Positions 51,265 through 59,542 of a DNA stretch of 64,000 nucleotides are shown in pieces. The stretch spans positions 62,001 to 126,000 of the forward strand of contig JAAVZR010000043.1 in the NCBI GenBank assembly GCA_022791755.1, given 5' to 3'. A program made the position numbers and the translations under genes. Origin of the DNA: Lachnospiraceae bacterium. Its GTDB lineage: Bacteria > Bacillota > Clostridia > Lachnospirales > Lachnospiraceae. Each line of letters begins with the position of its first letter. Position 1 is the stretch's first letter. The notes under the pieces were generated by a model. It did no database searches. It saw only the letters and a list, made by a program, of their open reading frames with translations, and was not told the origin of the DNA.

Positions 51265-52957
51265 TCTTCTCACCTTCCTCATTCAGCCAGCCCTGTACCA
51301 GTTTGGCTACAATCTGCGGATTCTGATCTACGATCTCACCGATATTTTGCTTCAGCTTAAGATTGCGCTGCATCTTGAGCTTGATAATTTCCTCGTTCTG
51401 AGACATCTCGTCATCTTCCTCAAGCTGCATGGCCGCTTCCTGCGTAGCGCCCGGGAATTCGTCGCCTGACCAGTTCTCCTGCGCGGCTCCCAGCTCGCCC
51501 GGGGATACCGCAACGGCAAGCTGCTCTTCCGCCGCTGCTTTCTTTTTCTTCTTCCGCCCACGCAAAATCAGCAGTATGATCAAAAGAAGAATCAACACCG
51601 CCAGTGCAGCCAAAGCGATCAGAATCGGCAAAGGCAAACTGAAACCAGGCTCTTCCGGTTCCGGCTGTACCGCCTGTATCACATCGTCTTCCTCGGCAGC
51701 CTTCTTTGAATCAACCGATAATGTCCTCACTATTGTAATATTCGCCGCAGCATCTTCCGGTGATATGCCTGTCGCATTTGCCACCAGATTTCGCAGGCTG
51801 TTCTCCGGAACGCTGGTATCATCCGTATCAATTACCACACTGACCGTGGTATTCTCCAGGACTCCCGGATCTACCTGCCGCTGCTCCTTCACGGAGTTAA
51901 AGAGCCATTCTCTGGTCACACTGTCATAGGCATAGCGGTCAACCAGGTCATCTCCCTCTGAATCCGTTGTATAGCGCGGCACCTCCGCATTGGCGTCCGC
52001 TCCGGCCACGTCCCCGTCATCCGGTTCTGCCGCCTGTCCATTTTCACCGGACCTGGTGTCATAATACTTAAGGCCGGTCTTATCATTCTCATCCTTCTTC
52101 TCCGGGGTGGAGTATGTAGTGCTCTCCTGAATCAGGCTCTCCATGTTCAGGGTACCCTTTACCGCCACTTCCACGCTGCCCTGTCCGTATATCTTTTCCA
52201 GAATACGGCGCACATCCGCCGCCATCTTGTTTTCGATCAGGGTGGTAAGCTCATTTAAATCATTCGCCGCTCCGTAGGTGGAGTCGCCGTCTGTGCCTCC
52301 CCCTACCTCAAGCATGGTAGCCGCATCATATACCGATATGCTGGTAAAGTTCATGCCGCGCACCGCCGTACTGATCAGACGGCGGATCGCATTGGCCCCG
52401 TCGACCGTAAGGCTCCGCCCGTTCTCCATGGTCACGGTCACGGCGGCGGACGCTTCCACCTCAGCATCGTCATTATAAGCATACTTCTGTTCCTGAGGCT
52501 CTGCGATCGTCACCTTCGCATCCCGAACACCGTCAAACAGACGAATCTGTGCTCCCAGCCGGTCCTGAAGTTCATAGAGCGTATATTGCTTTTTATCCGA
52601 CTCTGTAGACATCAGACCGGTGTGATCCAGATACATGCTGTAAGAAAACCCGCTCTGAGGGTAGCCCTGGCTTACCAATGTCGCCCGGGTCTGATCCACG
52701 ACAGCCGAAGGCACAGAAATACTGCCATCACTCTCATTATACTTATATGTAACATCTGAGTTTTGCAGCAGGCTCACTACCTGTGTGGCTTCCTCCTGGT
52801 TCAATCCTGTAAAAAGCGTACTGTAGCTTCTGTCCTGATTGAGATAAAGGAAGACTATGATCGCTCCGGCGATCAGCACAGTGCCCACTGCAATCGTAAT
52901 CAGCTGTTTTTTCGTTTTATCTGCCAGCTTCTGCCAGCGTTCCTTAAGACTTCCCAC
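51224..52957 (-). CDS. fliF: MS-ring protein FliF
   Basis: 577 residues from a GTG start. First membrane helix ITIAVGTVLIAGAIIVFLYL, ring-building motifs (GLNQEEATQVVSLLQNSDVT, SDGSISVPSAVVDQTRATLV), and second helix LPLPILIALAALAVLILLLI; the C-terminal end (LKLKQNIGEIVDQNPQIVAK, LVQGWLNEE) binds FliG. It is the first large gene after fliE. Confidence 0.96.
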   Translation of the reverse strand: MGSLKERWQKLADKTKKQLITIAVGTVLIAGAIIVFLYLNQDRSYSTLFTGLNQEEATQVVSLLQNSDVTYKYNESDGSISVPSAVVDQTRATLVSQGYPQSGFSYSMYLDHTGLMSTESDKKQYTLYELQDRLGAQIRLFDGVRDAKVTIAEPQEQKYAYNDDAEVEASAAVTVTMENGRSLTVDGANAIRRLISTAVRGMNFTSISVYDAATMLEVGGGTDGDSTYGAANDLNELTTLIENKMAADVRRILEKIYGQGSVEVAVKGTLNMESLIQESTTYSTPEKKDENDKTGLKYYDTRSGENGQAAEPDDGDVAGADANAEVPRYTTDSEGDDLVDRYAYDSVTREWLFNSVKEQRQVDPGVLENTTVSVVIDTDDTSVPENSLRNLVANATGISPEDAAANITIVRTLSVDSKKAAEEDDVIQAVQPEPEEPGFSLPLPILIALAALAVLILLLIILLILRGRKKKKKAAAEEQLAVAVSPGELGAAQENWSGDEFPGATQEAAMQLEEDDEMSQNEEIIKLKMQRNLKLKQNIGEIVDQNPQIVAKLVQGWLNEEGEKNGGGHSADKQKHK

Positions 52958-52988
52958 GTTTTTTTCCAGCCTTCTCTTGTCATTTTAA

Positions 52989-53306
52989 TTACAAATTGAG
53001 TTTCATCAATTCGTTATAAGATTCCAATGCCTTATTGCGCAGAGAAATAAGGATATCCACACTCAGAGAAGCCTTTGCCTCAGCAATGGGCAGAGAATGG
53101 ACATCATCAAGCTGGCCTGTAGATAACAGATATTGCTTGTTCTCAGCATCCTGATGAGCCGTGTAGACCTGATTCACAACATTGTGAAAGATATCAGAAA
53201 AAAGCGATGCCTCACTGTTTCCAGCGGCTTCACCGCTCTTTGTATCATTTCCAATCCGCTCCCATGGCGCTATGGGAGTAATAAACTGAACCGTCTCAAA
53301 ATCCAT
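52989..53306 (-). CDS. fliE: Basal-body junction protein FliE
   Basis: 105 residues from MDFETVQF. SLFSDIFHNVVNQVYTAHQD, LSTGQLDDVHSLPIAEAKAS and ISLRNKALESYNELMKLNL fit FliE, which joins the MS ring to the rod. The family often has LxxExxRNK; here SLRNKALESYNEL. It directly follows flgB, with no flgC between. GGAG lies 13 bases before the ATG. Confidence 0.92.
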   Translation of the reverse strand: MDFETVQFITPIAPWERIGNDTKSGEAAGNSEASLFSDIFHNVVNQVYTAHQDAENKQYLLSTGQLDDVHSLPIAEAKASLSVDILISLRNKALESYNELMKLNL

Positions 53307-53373
53307 ATGTAATAAAACTCTCCTTTCCATACGTTTTATCTTACGAATTAAGCTCTGAATTTAGAACATTGTT

Positions 53374-53763
53374 TTAAAACTGTCTTGCAGCGCTCTGAAG
53401 TCTCTTGAATTCACTGTTTATCGAATTCAGCATATACTGATACTCATATGCCGTGCGAACCAGCTCTACCTGTTCCTGGTCCATATCCACATTATTGCCG
53501 TCCAAACGTGTGGACTCGCTCCGGGTGACATGCACGGCGGCATGTGTCTGACCGATGGCCTGGCTGACCTCAACCTTCGGCCTCCTGCCCTGACTGGCAT
53601 TCTGAAGCCTTTCCTGAAGCTCCGCTTCAAATGTCATATATCTGGTTTTATATCCTGGAGTATCTACATTCGCAATATTATTTAAGGTCAGATTCTGCCT
53701 TCCCCAAAGAAAGTCCAGCATTCTCTCCGTCAGTTCAATTCCATTTCCATACAAACCGGCCAT
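53374..53763 (-). CDS. flgB: Flagellar rod protein FlgB
   Basis: 129 residues from MAGLYGNGIELTERML (AAGGAAG upstream). FLWGRQNLTLNNIANVDTPG, YKTRYMTFEAELQERL and NNVDMDQEQVELVRTAYEYQ identify FlgB. It is the first gene of the 26.6-kb flagellar operon, behind a sigma-A promoter. Confidence 0.95.
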   Translation of the reverse strand: MAGLYGNGIELTERMLDFLWGRQNLTLNNIANVDTPGYKTRYMTFEAELQERLQNASQGRRPKVEVSQAIGQTHAAVHVTRSESTRLDGNNVDMDQEQVELVRTAYEYQYMLNSINSEFKRLQSAARQF

Positions 53764-53810
53764 ATAAATCACTTCCTTCCTACCTCATTTGCCCTGTTTC
53801 GACTCTTATT

Positions 53811-53839
53811 AGTATATCAGTTCACCATTAAAAATGCAA
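53811..53839 (-). promoter_or_regulatory. Sigma-A-like promoter of the flgB operon
   Basis: Minus strand: TTGCAT (53834-53839), 17 bases, TATACT (53811-53816), about 45 bases before flgB. The -35 is imperfect, which would fit an activated promoter. It would put fliA and all hook-basal-body genes under housekeeping control. Confidence 0.6.
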
Positions 53840-54017
53840 TACCAAATAGAGAAAAAACAATATTTCCCACCCCTCATTTTCTTAACACTTTACAAACATT
53901 TTCTCTCATAAGTCTGCAAGCTCGTCAGAAAGAGAAGATTACACTAAATTTGACAGAAACAAGACGAACTCTTGTTGCAATCCTTGCCAAAATGCACTAT
54001 ATACCGCCCGTCATTCA

Positions 54018-54058
54018 GTAAAAAACACGAAAAGAGACGGGACTCAGCAAGTCCCGTC
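54018..54058 (-). terminator. Rho-independent terminator of the unknown gene at 54073
   Basis: GACGGGACT (54036-54044) and AGTCCCGTC (54050-54058) form a 9-bp GC-rich stem with a 5-base loop, followed on the minus strand by TCTTTTCGTGTTTTTT. It separates the yjfB-MCP group from the flagellar operon. Confidence 0.9.
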
Positions 54059-54072
54059 CCGTCTTTTTCTTC

Positions 54073-54714
54073 TTATTCCACACCAGCCTTCTGGTACTGA
54101 TAACCGTCCAGATTACCATTTTCTTTCCAATAATCAAATCTCTTATTGATCTCGTCATGTGTCTGGCTGCAGATAGAGGGAAGAGAACCGCCCCATTGAC
54201 CCACGGCCTGCTGGAATCCCTTGTCAACCGCCGCTCGCATCTCCTCGATCTTGGAAGCGTCTCCGCCGGAAAGCGCCACGCACATATCCATGATCCGGGT
54301 GGCCACTGCATTGACTCCCCACTCGCCGTCCTCGCCGATCGCCTGCTGTGCCGCCAGCTGCTGTTCCGGTGTGACGACCAGATCCGTGAACAGATCCTTT
54401 GTAATCCCGTTCTTCTCCAGCTGCGCCTTCTTGCCCTTATTGGCCTGGCTGCTTACGATCTCGTTAATCATCTTGGTAAAAGATGCCGTGCGCTGTTCCT
54501 GATACCTGCTGATCTGATCGGCCGAAAGCTTCTTAGCCTCCACCGTGTTCTCAGCTTCACTGCTCTTTACAAAGGTATCCGTGTCCGGCGTTCTCTGTAC
54601 CGGAGCCTCGCTCTTCTGTGCTGTCTGTTCCGCCGGTACGGCTTTTACCGCAGCGGCTGCTGCCGCTGAAGCGTTATAGCTGGCGGAGGTTGCCGATGAT
54701 ACTAACATATTCAT
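54073..54714 (-). CDS. Conserved protein of unknown function in motility context
   Basis: 213 residues. The first 70 are Ala/Ser/Thr/Glu-rich and disordered. From about 70 it is helical: SADQISRYQEQRTASFTKMI, LVVTPEQQLAAQQAIGEDGE, WGVNAVATRIMDMCVALSGG, KIEEMRAAVDKGFQQAVGQW, then GGSLPSICSQTHDEINKRFD. I believe this tail recurs across Clostridia, but I do not know a named function. It follows an MCP gene after 71 bases and ends at a strong terminator, so it is probably in the sigma-28 group starting at yjfB. Confidence 0.75.
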   Translation of the reverse strand: MNMLVSSATSASYNASAAAAAAVKAVPAEQTAQKSEAPVQRTPDTDTFVKSSEAENTVEAKKLSADQISRYQEQRTASFTKMINEIVSSQANKGKKAQLEKNGITKDLFTDLVVTPEQQLAAQQAIGEDGEWGVNAVATRIMDMCVALSGGDASKIEEMRAAVDKGFQQAVGQWGGSLPSICSQTHDEINKRFDYWKENGNLDGYQYQKAGVE

Positions 54715-54785
54715 TCTCCCCTTTCTTTCATATTTATTCTTCTCTTATTTTTCTTCTCCGGTCACTCCGGCCGGGGACGTAAGGA

Positions 54786-56579
54786 TCAATATTTGTCAAA
54801 CCCTGTGGATGCGCCGTAGGAAGACGACGCGCTGTAGGTGGGCGCCGGTTCCTCATAGGAAGGCGCCGGTGCGCTGTAGGCGGAAGAACTCTGGCCGCCG
54901 TTCTTTAATTTAAACTTACCTACCAGGCCTTTCAGGATCTGCGCCTGTCCGGACAGCTCCTCGCTGGAAGCCGCATTCTCTTCCGCCGTGGCAGAGTTGG
55001 TCTGTACCACGCTGGAAATCTGATCGATGCCGATCATTACCTGGGACACAGCCGCCGCCTGCTCCTGGGACGCCTTCGCAATTTCCTGTACGATAGCCGC
55101 AGACTCTTCGGACATCTGCGTGATCTTGACAAAGGATTCCGCCGTCTGATCCGCGATCTCCGCGCCGTCCTTCACAGCCTTGATCGTAGCGCCGATCAGA
55201 GCCGCCGTATTCTTGGAAGCCTCTGCGGATTTGCTTGCCAGGTTACGTACCTCGTCGGCTACCACAGCGAAGCCCTTACCGGCCTGACCGGCCCTGGCCG
55301 CCTCCACCGCGGCGTTCAGCGCCAGGATATTGGTCTGGAAAGCGATATCCTCTATGGTCTTGATGATCTTGTTAATCTCGTTGGCGGAAGAATCAATCTC
55401 TGCCATGGCATCCGTCATGCTCTTCATCTGCTGCTTGCCCTGCTCCAGCTCGGAAGCGGTAGCGCTGGCCTGCTTGCCTGCCGTCTTGGCACGGTCGGCA
55501 TTCTTATTGACATTGGCGGAAATCTCATTGATGGTAGCGGCGATCTCTTCCACGGAAGAAGCCTGCTGCGTAGCGCCCTGGCTCAGAGCCTGCGCTGCGC
55601 TGGACACCTGATCGCTTCCGCCGGCCACCTGGGCGGAAGCCTCGGCGATCCGGGTCATCGTATCGTTCATGGACTCGGAAATATTCTCCAGAGCCACCTT
55701 GATCTTGGCAAATTCGCCGGCATAGTCATAGGTCAGATGGACCGTCAGTTCGCCCTGTGCCATCTCTCCCAGCACCTTCGCGATCTCATTAATATATGCC
55801 TCGTAATCCTTCAGACGGACAACCGTCTTATTGACGCTCCTGGCCAGATCGCCCAGCTCATCCCTGGCATCGTAGCGGATCGACAGATCCAGATCGCCTT
55901 CCGCAATCTTTCTGGACACCTGATCCAGCTCATGGACCGGCCCTGTGATCATCCGCGTCAGCACCAGAGAACCGACAATCAAAAGTGCGATGCCGATAAC
56001 AATGATGGCGATCATCATAGTATTCGCCGTGCTGAAATTCGCATCCGCCTCTGCCGACAGATTGCTCGCCTGCGTTTTGCTGTGCTCCACCAGAGCCGTC
56101 ATCGCCTTCTCCACGTCGTCATATTCACTGGTGCAGCTCAGTGAAATCTCCATGGCCTCTTCCTTCTGGCCGCTGCGGCTGGCAACCAGCATCTCCTCAT
56201 AGGACTTCATATAAACGCTCCAATAATTCTGCACCTGCGCGTGAAGCTGCTTTGCCTCTGCGGTCTCGATAATTTCGCCGTACTCCTCAAAGCTTCTCGT
56301 GATCTCAGCCGACACCTCCTGAAGGCTGTTCTCAATCTCTGTCATCTCTGCCGCATCGTTCGTGATAACGTGACGCAGCCCCAGCCGGCGGAAATCCGAC
56401 ATATCCACTCTCAGTTCCTCCGCCATAGTAAGCATCGGAATACTGTGGTTGGCAATCCGTGAGCTCTTGGCATTGATATTGCCCATACAGATCACAGAAG
56501 CGACGCCTGTGAGCAAAAGACATGCAATCGCAACACCGAGTATCAGCGTCAACTTCATACGAATCTTTAAATTTTTCAT
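54786..56579 (-). CDS. Methyl-accepting chemotaxis protein
   Basis: 597 residues. Membrane helix 1 (about 10-30), a four-helix-bundle sensor domain ([40 protein letters not shown]), helix 2 ([20 protein letters not shown]), HAMP, and the signalling hairpin with [20 protein letters not shown] and [20 protein letters not shown]. The C-terminus is Ser/Tyr/Pro-rich with no clear CheR-docking pentapeptide. The sensor looks like 4HB_MCP; the ligand is unknown. It lies behind yjfB. Confidence 0.95.
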   Translation of the reverse strand: MKNLKIRMKLTLILGVAIACLLLTGVASVICMGNINAKSSRIANHSIPMLTMAEELRVDMSDFRRLGLRHVITNDAAEMTEIENSLQEVSAEITRSFEEYGEIIETAEAKQLHAQVQNYWSVYMKSYEEMLVASRSGQKEEAMEISLSCTSEYDDVEKAMTALVEHSKTQASNLSAEADANFSTANTMMIAIIVIGIALLIVGSLVLTRMITGPVHELDQVSRKIAEGDLDLSIRYDARDELGDLARSVNKTVVRLKDYEAYINEIAKVLGEMAQGELTVHLTYDYAGEFAKIKVALENISESMNDTMTRIAEASAQVAGGSDQVSSAAQALSQGATQQASSVEEIAATINEISANVNKNADRAKTAGKQASATASELEQGKQQMKSMTDAMAEIDSSANEINKIIKTIEDIAFQTNILALNAAVEAARAGQAGKGFAVVADEVRNLASKSAEASKNTAALIGATIKAVKDGAEIADQTAESFVKITQMSEESAAIVQEIAKASQEQAAAVSQVMIGIDQISSVVQTNSATAEENAASSEELSGQAQILKGLVGKFKLKNGGQSSSAYSAPAPSYEEPAPTYSASSSYGASTGFDKY

Positions 56580-56697
56580 AGCTGGTTATCCTCCATCATA
56601 TGTGTCGTTTTCATTCAAACTCTTCCCCTGCCCCATGTCCTGTTAAGTCCACGGATATCTCACACCGCGTCTTCCGGGTTGCCGGCCCGGTTACATG

Positions 56698-56892
56698 CTA
56701 CGCATAGGTGTCCAGTATATGCCCGCTCGCCGCCGCCATATCCGTCACAGCCGTATCAAGCATTTCCTGTATTGCCTCACCCTGAACCTCTGCCACATCA
56801 AGCCCCTTCTTCAGGACAGCCATGGTCACTTCCGCAAAAAATCGCGAGCCGCTCATAGCCGTGCTGGCTCCTGCAATCCCCGTCATGTCCAT
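56698..56892 (-). CDS. YjfB-family putative motility protein
   Basis: 64 residues: MDMTGIAGASTAMSGSRFFA then EVTMAVLKKGLDVAEVQGEA and IQEMLDTAV match the small YjfB family ("putative motility protein"). It has a strong AAAGGAGG ribosome binding site and a sigma-28-type promoter at 56936-56962. Function unknown. Confidence 0.88.
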   Translation of the reverse strand: MDMTGIAGASTAMSGSRFFAEVTMAVLKKGLDVAEVQGEAIQEMLDTAVTDMAAASGHILDTYA

Positions 56893-56935
56893 CCGGCAAC
56901 CTCCTTTTACTCATTATAAATAATTCCTATCTTAG

Positions 56936-56962
56936 ATATCGTCGCAAAATGCAGGTTGATAA
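56936..56962 (-). promoter_or_regulatory. Sigma-28-type promoter of yjfB
   Basis: Minus strand: TTAT, 15 bases, GACGATAT, about 40 bases before the yjfB start. It may also serve the MCP and the following unknown gene. Confidence 0.65.
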
Positions 56963-57010
56963 GTCGGATTACAAAACAAAAAGTTATCCTTCCACCTTTC
57001 GCTGTTTCCG

Positions 57011-59314
57011 TCACAGTCCCGACGGCTGTTCATAGATACGGACCGAATCTCCGGTTTTCAGCTCCTGCTGGAAGGTCCCGCTCCTTCCGTTGATCTCTAA
57101 AATCACCGGCGCAGTCACTCTTTCCAGATCCAGTCCGGAATATTCCAGCATATCCATCAGATAATAAGGCGAGCCATCCGCCTTAGGCGGCAGAACCAGC
57201 GTTCTGTCGTTTAAGTACAGCAAAAGCTTCTGTCCTCCCGGCCGGACCGGTACGAAAGAGGATACCTCTGCGGCTGCCAAAGAATCGCCGGATTGCTCCG
57301 GTTCAGGCGCCGGCCGGTGATAGTGATATACCGGCATCTCCTCCGCTTTGGCCTGTACCGGCATCTCTTCTGCCTTGGTCCGTATCGGAACCTCCTGCGC
57401 CGGAGCCGCCGTATGTACAGGAGTCTCTGTCTGCGGCGCAGCCACGTTTTCTTCTGCTCTTACTTCCTCCCCGGGTCCGGCCGCCGTCTCTTCCTCTTTC
57501 ACCTGCGGACCGGTCTCAGCCGCGGCCTCCTCTGCCCTTGTCTGCGGCTTGTGCGCCGGACGGCCCCGCTTCTTTTTGGAAGGTTCCGCTGCGTCCCGCT
57601 TCTTTCGGTCAGCTGCCGCACCGGAGTTTTTTTTCTGCGTGCCGGAAGCTTTCGGGGGGCCGGCCGCCCTCCCCCTCTTTTTATCCGGCTTTACCGTCTC
57701 CTCTTCCTCCGGATACATGCCCTCCACTAAAATGACGTCTCCCGATTTCAGCGCCACATCTCTGGAGATCTTCTTTCCGTTGATTGTGATGGGCGGGCTG
57801 TCCTCCAGCTCCGTCAGATCGGACAGCATGGCCGAGGCGTCCGTCCCATGCCGTACCGGAGTGAAGTCGATGCGGTCCCCGGCCTGAACCATATCGGACA
57901 GCTGTGCATCCTCCCCGTTTTTCTTCAAAATACAGGGTTCCGCCTTCTCTCCATAAAACACCCGGCGTTCCCGGTTATAGAATACCACCAGATTCTGTCC
58001 CGACTTTCCCATCATATCCTGATAGCCGTATCCGTTCATCATCAGGATGTTCATCACGGTAAAGGTCCCGCTGCGAAACAGCTTGGCCGGTTCGCCGTTT
58101 AACAGAATGCGGAAACTGTCGTTAATCATATTCAAGCTGGCCGAGATTACAATTCCCAACGGGGTGGCATACTCCGGATTCTCCAGATCATACCCTTCCG
58201 AGGAGGCGTTTACCGCAAAATTCCGCCCTGCGATCGCCACGCGGCTGGAGTCCATATCAAGCCCCTTCACCACGCCTTCCCGAACGCCCGGAAACAGGCT
58301 TCCGCCGCCCGACAGAAAGATCGCCGAGGGAGGGCCTCCGTTGGCCTCGACGACTTTGTCGCAGATCTCCCTGCAAAGAGCAGCCACGGCATCCTTCACC
58401 TTTCCGCAGATCTCCTCCCTGGCCGCCGTCTGCCCGATTCCCATGATATCGGTAAAGGTCACCGTGTCCTTCTCACACAGCCCTGCCTTGATCTCCTCCG
58501 CCGTCTGAAAATCCACCAGATAGGCCTTCATAATGCTCTCGGTAATCTCATCGCCTGCCAGAACCGCCATGGTGTATCCGGTGATACAGCCGTCACGGCA
58601 GACGGCAATATCGGAGGTCCCCGCTCCGATATCCACCAGAGCCAGATTCAACAGCCGGATATTAGCCGGAATCGCCGCATTGATTGCCGCAATGGGCTCC
58701 AGCGTAAGGCTGGAAATCTCCAGCCCTATCTTGCGCATCGCCGCATAGAGACTCTCCACCACCTCCGCAGGCAAAAATGTGGCGATTACGTCCGCCTTCA
58801 AAACACGGCCCCTGTGATCCACCAGGCTCGAAAGCAGATAGCCGTCCAGATAATACCGGCTCACACTGTAGCCCACCAGATAAAACCGCTGCTCCTCCCC
58901 TTCCCCTCTGCCAAAAAACGACCTCTCCGCCTCGCTGATGGCTCCTGCCTCCAGGCGGCTGACCACCTCCGCATCGATCTGTCTGACCTCGGCAAGCTCC
59001 ATCTCATATGTCACTCCCTCGGTCCGCAGCGACCGGCCCGCCGCCGCCACCGCCACCTTCGTCAGATGGCAGCCCAGCCTTTTTTCCAGCCGTTCCTTCA
59101 CTGTCCGGGCCACCCCGGCCACCAGGTCAATATTCTCGATCTGGCCGTCGATCATGGCTCTCTGTGTATGCTCTTCCTTCTCGATGGCTACAATCTGTAC
59201 CTTATCCCCGTTCAGGATGCCTACCATTCCAATAATACTGCGCGTTCCTATGTCCAGTGCAAAAACTGCCTGTCCCGGCAGTTCATCCAAAAAAGAACGT
59301 TCCTGCGTCTCCAT
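57011..59314 (-). CDS. FtsA-like actin-fold protein with long C-terminal extension
   Basis: About 767 residues; GTG 59323, ATG 59317 or ATG 59314 are all possible starts. Residues 1-390 form an FtsA/PilM-type actin fold: VFALDIGTRSIIGMVGI (phosphate 1), a 1C/SHS2-like insertion (KVAVAAAGRSLRTEGVTYEM), ALVDIGAGTSDIAVCRDG (phosphate 2), and SAIFLSGGGSLFPGVREGV (adenosine). The second half is not FtsA: short beta modules (DMVQAGDRIDF, VALKSGDVILVEGMY), a Lys/Arg/Pro/Ala-rich disordered tract (about 560-690), and a final folded piece ending QELKTGDSVRIYEQPSGL. It is twice the size of FtsA. It lies alone between yjfB and the debranching enzyme. Confidence 0.85.
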   Translation of the reverse strand: METQERSFLDELPGQAVFALDIGTRSIIGMVGILNGDKVQIVAIEKEEHTQRAMIDGQIENIDLVAGVARTVKERLEKRLGCHLTKVAVAAAGRSLRTEGVTYEMELAEVRQIDAEVVSRLEAGAISEAERSFFGRGEGEEQRFYLVGYSVSRYYLDGYLLSSLVDHRGRVLKADVIATFLPAEVVESLYAAMRKIGLEISSLTLEPIAAINAAIPANIRLLNLALVDIGAGTSDIAVCRDGCITGYTMAVLAGDEITESIMKAYLVDFQTAEEIKAGLCEKDTVTFTDIMGIGQTAAREEICGKVKDAVAALCREICDKVVEANGGPPSAIFLSGGGSLFPGVREGVVKGLDMDSSRVAIAGRNFAVNASSEGYDLENPEYATPLGIVISASLNMINDSFRILLNGEPAKLFRSGTFTVMNILMMNGYGYQDMMGKSGQNLVVFYNRERRVFYGEKAEPCILKKNGEDAQLSDMVQAGDRIDFTPVRHGTDASAMLSDLTELEDSPPITINGKKISRDVALKSGDVILVEGMYPEEEETVKPDKKRGRAAGPPKASGTQKKNSGAAADRKKRDAAEPSKKKRGRPAHKPQTRAEEAAAETGPQVKEEETAAGPGEEVRAEENVAAPQTETPVHTAAPAQEVPIRTKAEEMPVQAKAEEMPVYHYHRPAPEPEQSGDSLAAAEVSSFVPVRPGGQKLLLYLNDRTLVLPPKADGSPYYLMDMLEYSGLDLERVTAPVILEINGRSGTFQQELKTGDSVRIYEQPSGL

Positions 59315-59443
59315 CATTTCCACCTGCCGCTTTCGTGTATTCTGTCTCTATTCTACTCACATTCCCCGCTTTCGTCAATGCTGCAACAGAGATTTTTTAC
59401 CTGCACATAGCCAGTCTCACAGGACGAAACGGGTCCACATCGG

Positions 59444-59470
59444 TTATGATTTTGCCAATTCCGCCGATAT
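59444..59470 (+). promoter_or_regulatory. Sigma-28-type promoter before the debranching enzyme
   Basis: TTAT (59444-59447), 15 bases, GCCGATAT (59463-59470), with a leader of about 65 bases to the start codon at 59543. It matches the flagellar promoters exactly in form and spacing (context GTTATGATTT). Confidence 0.65.
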
Positions 59471-59542
59471 ATTAAAGGAAGTCCTGCTCTCGCCGGGACG
59501 TGAAACTCATCCATATACCATGTAAAGGATCTGAGATCAGTT

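Larger units (their letters stand above)
53764..54072. other. Promoter region of the flagellar operon
   Basis: About 310 AT-rich bases. A sigma-A-like promoter lies at 53811-53839, and the terminator of the upstream gene at 54018-54058. In between (53840-54015) there is no open frame of note; A-rich tracts there could bind a regulator. Confidence 0.6.

Noticed and set aside
33168..52957. Virulence-type III secretion system
   Set aside because: FlhA, FlhB and FliPQR are accompanied by hook, rod, filament, stator and switch genes; no secretin, needle or translocator genes are present.
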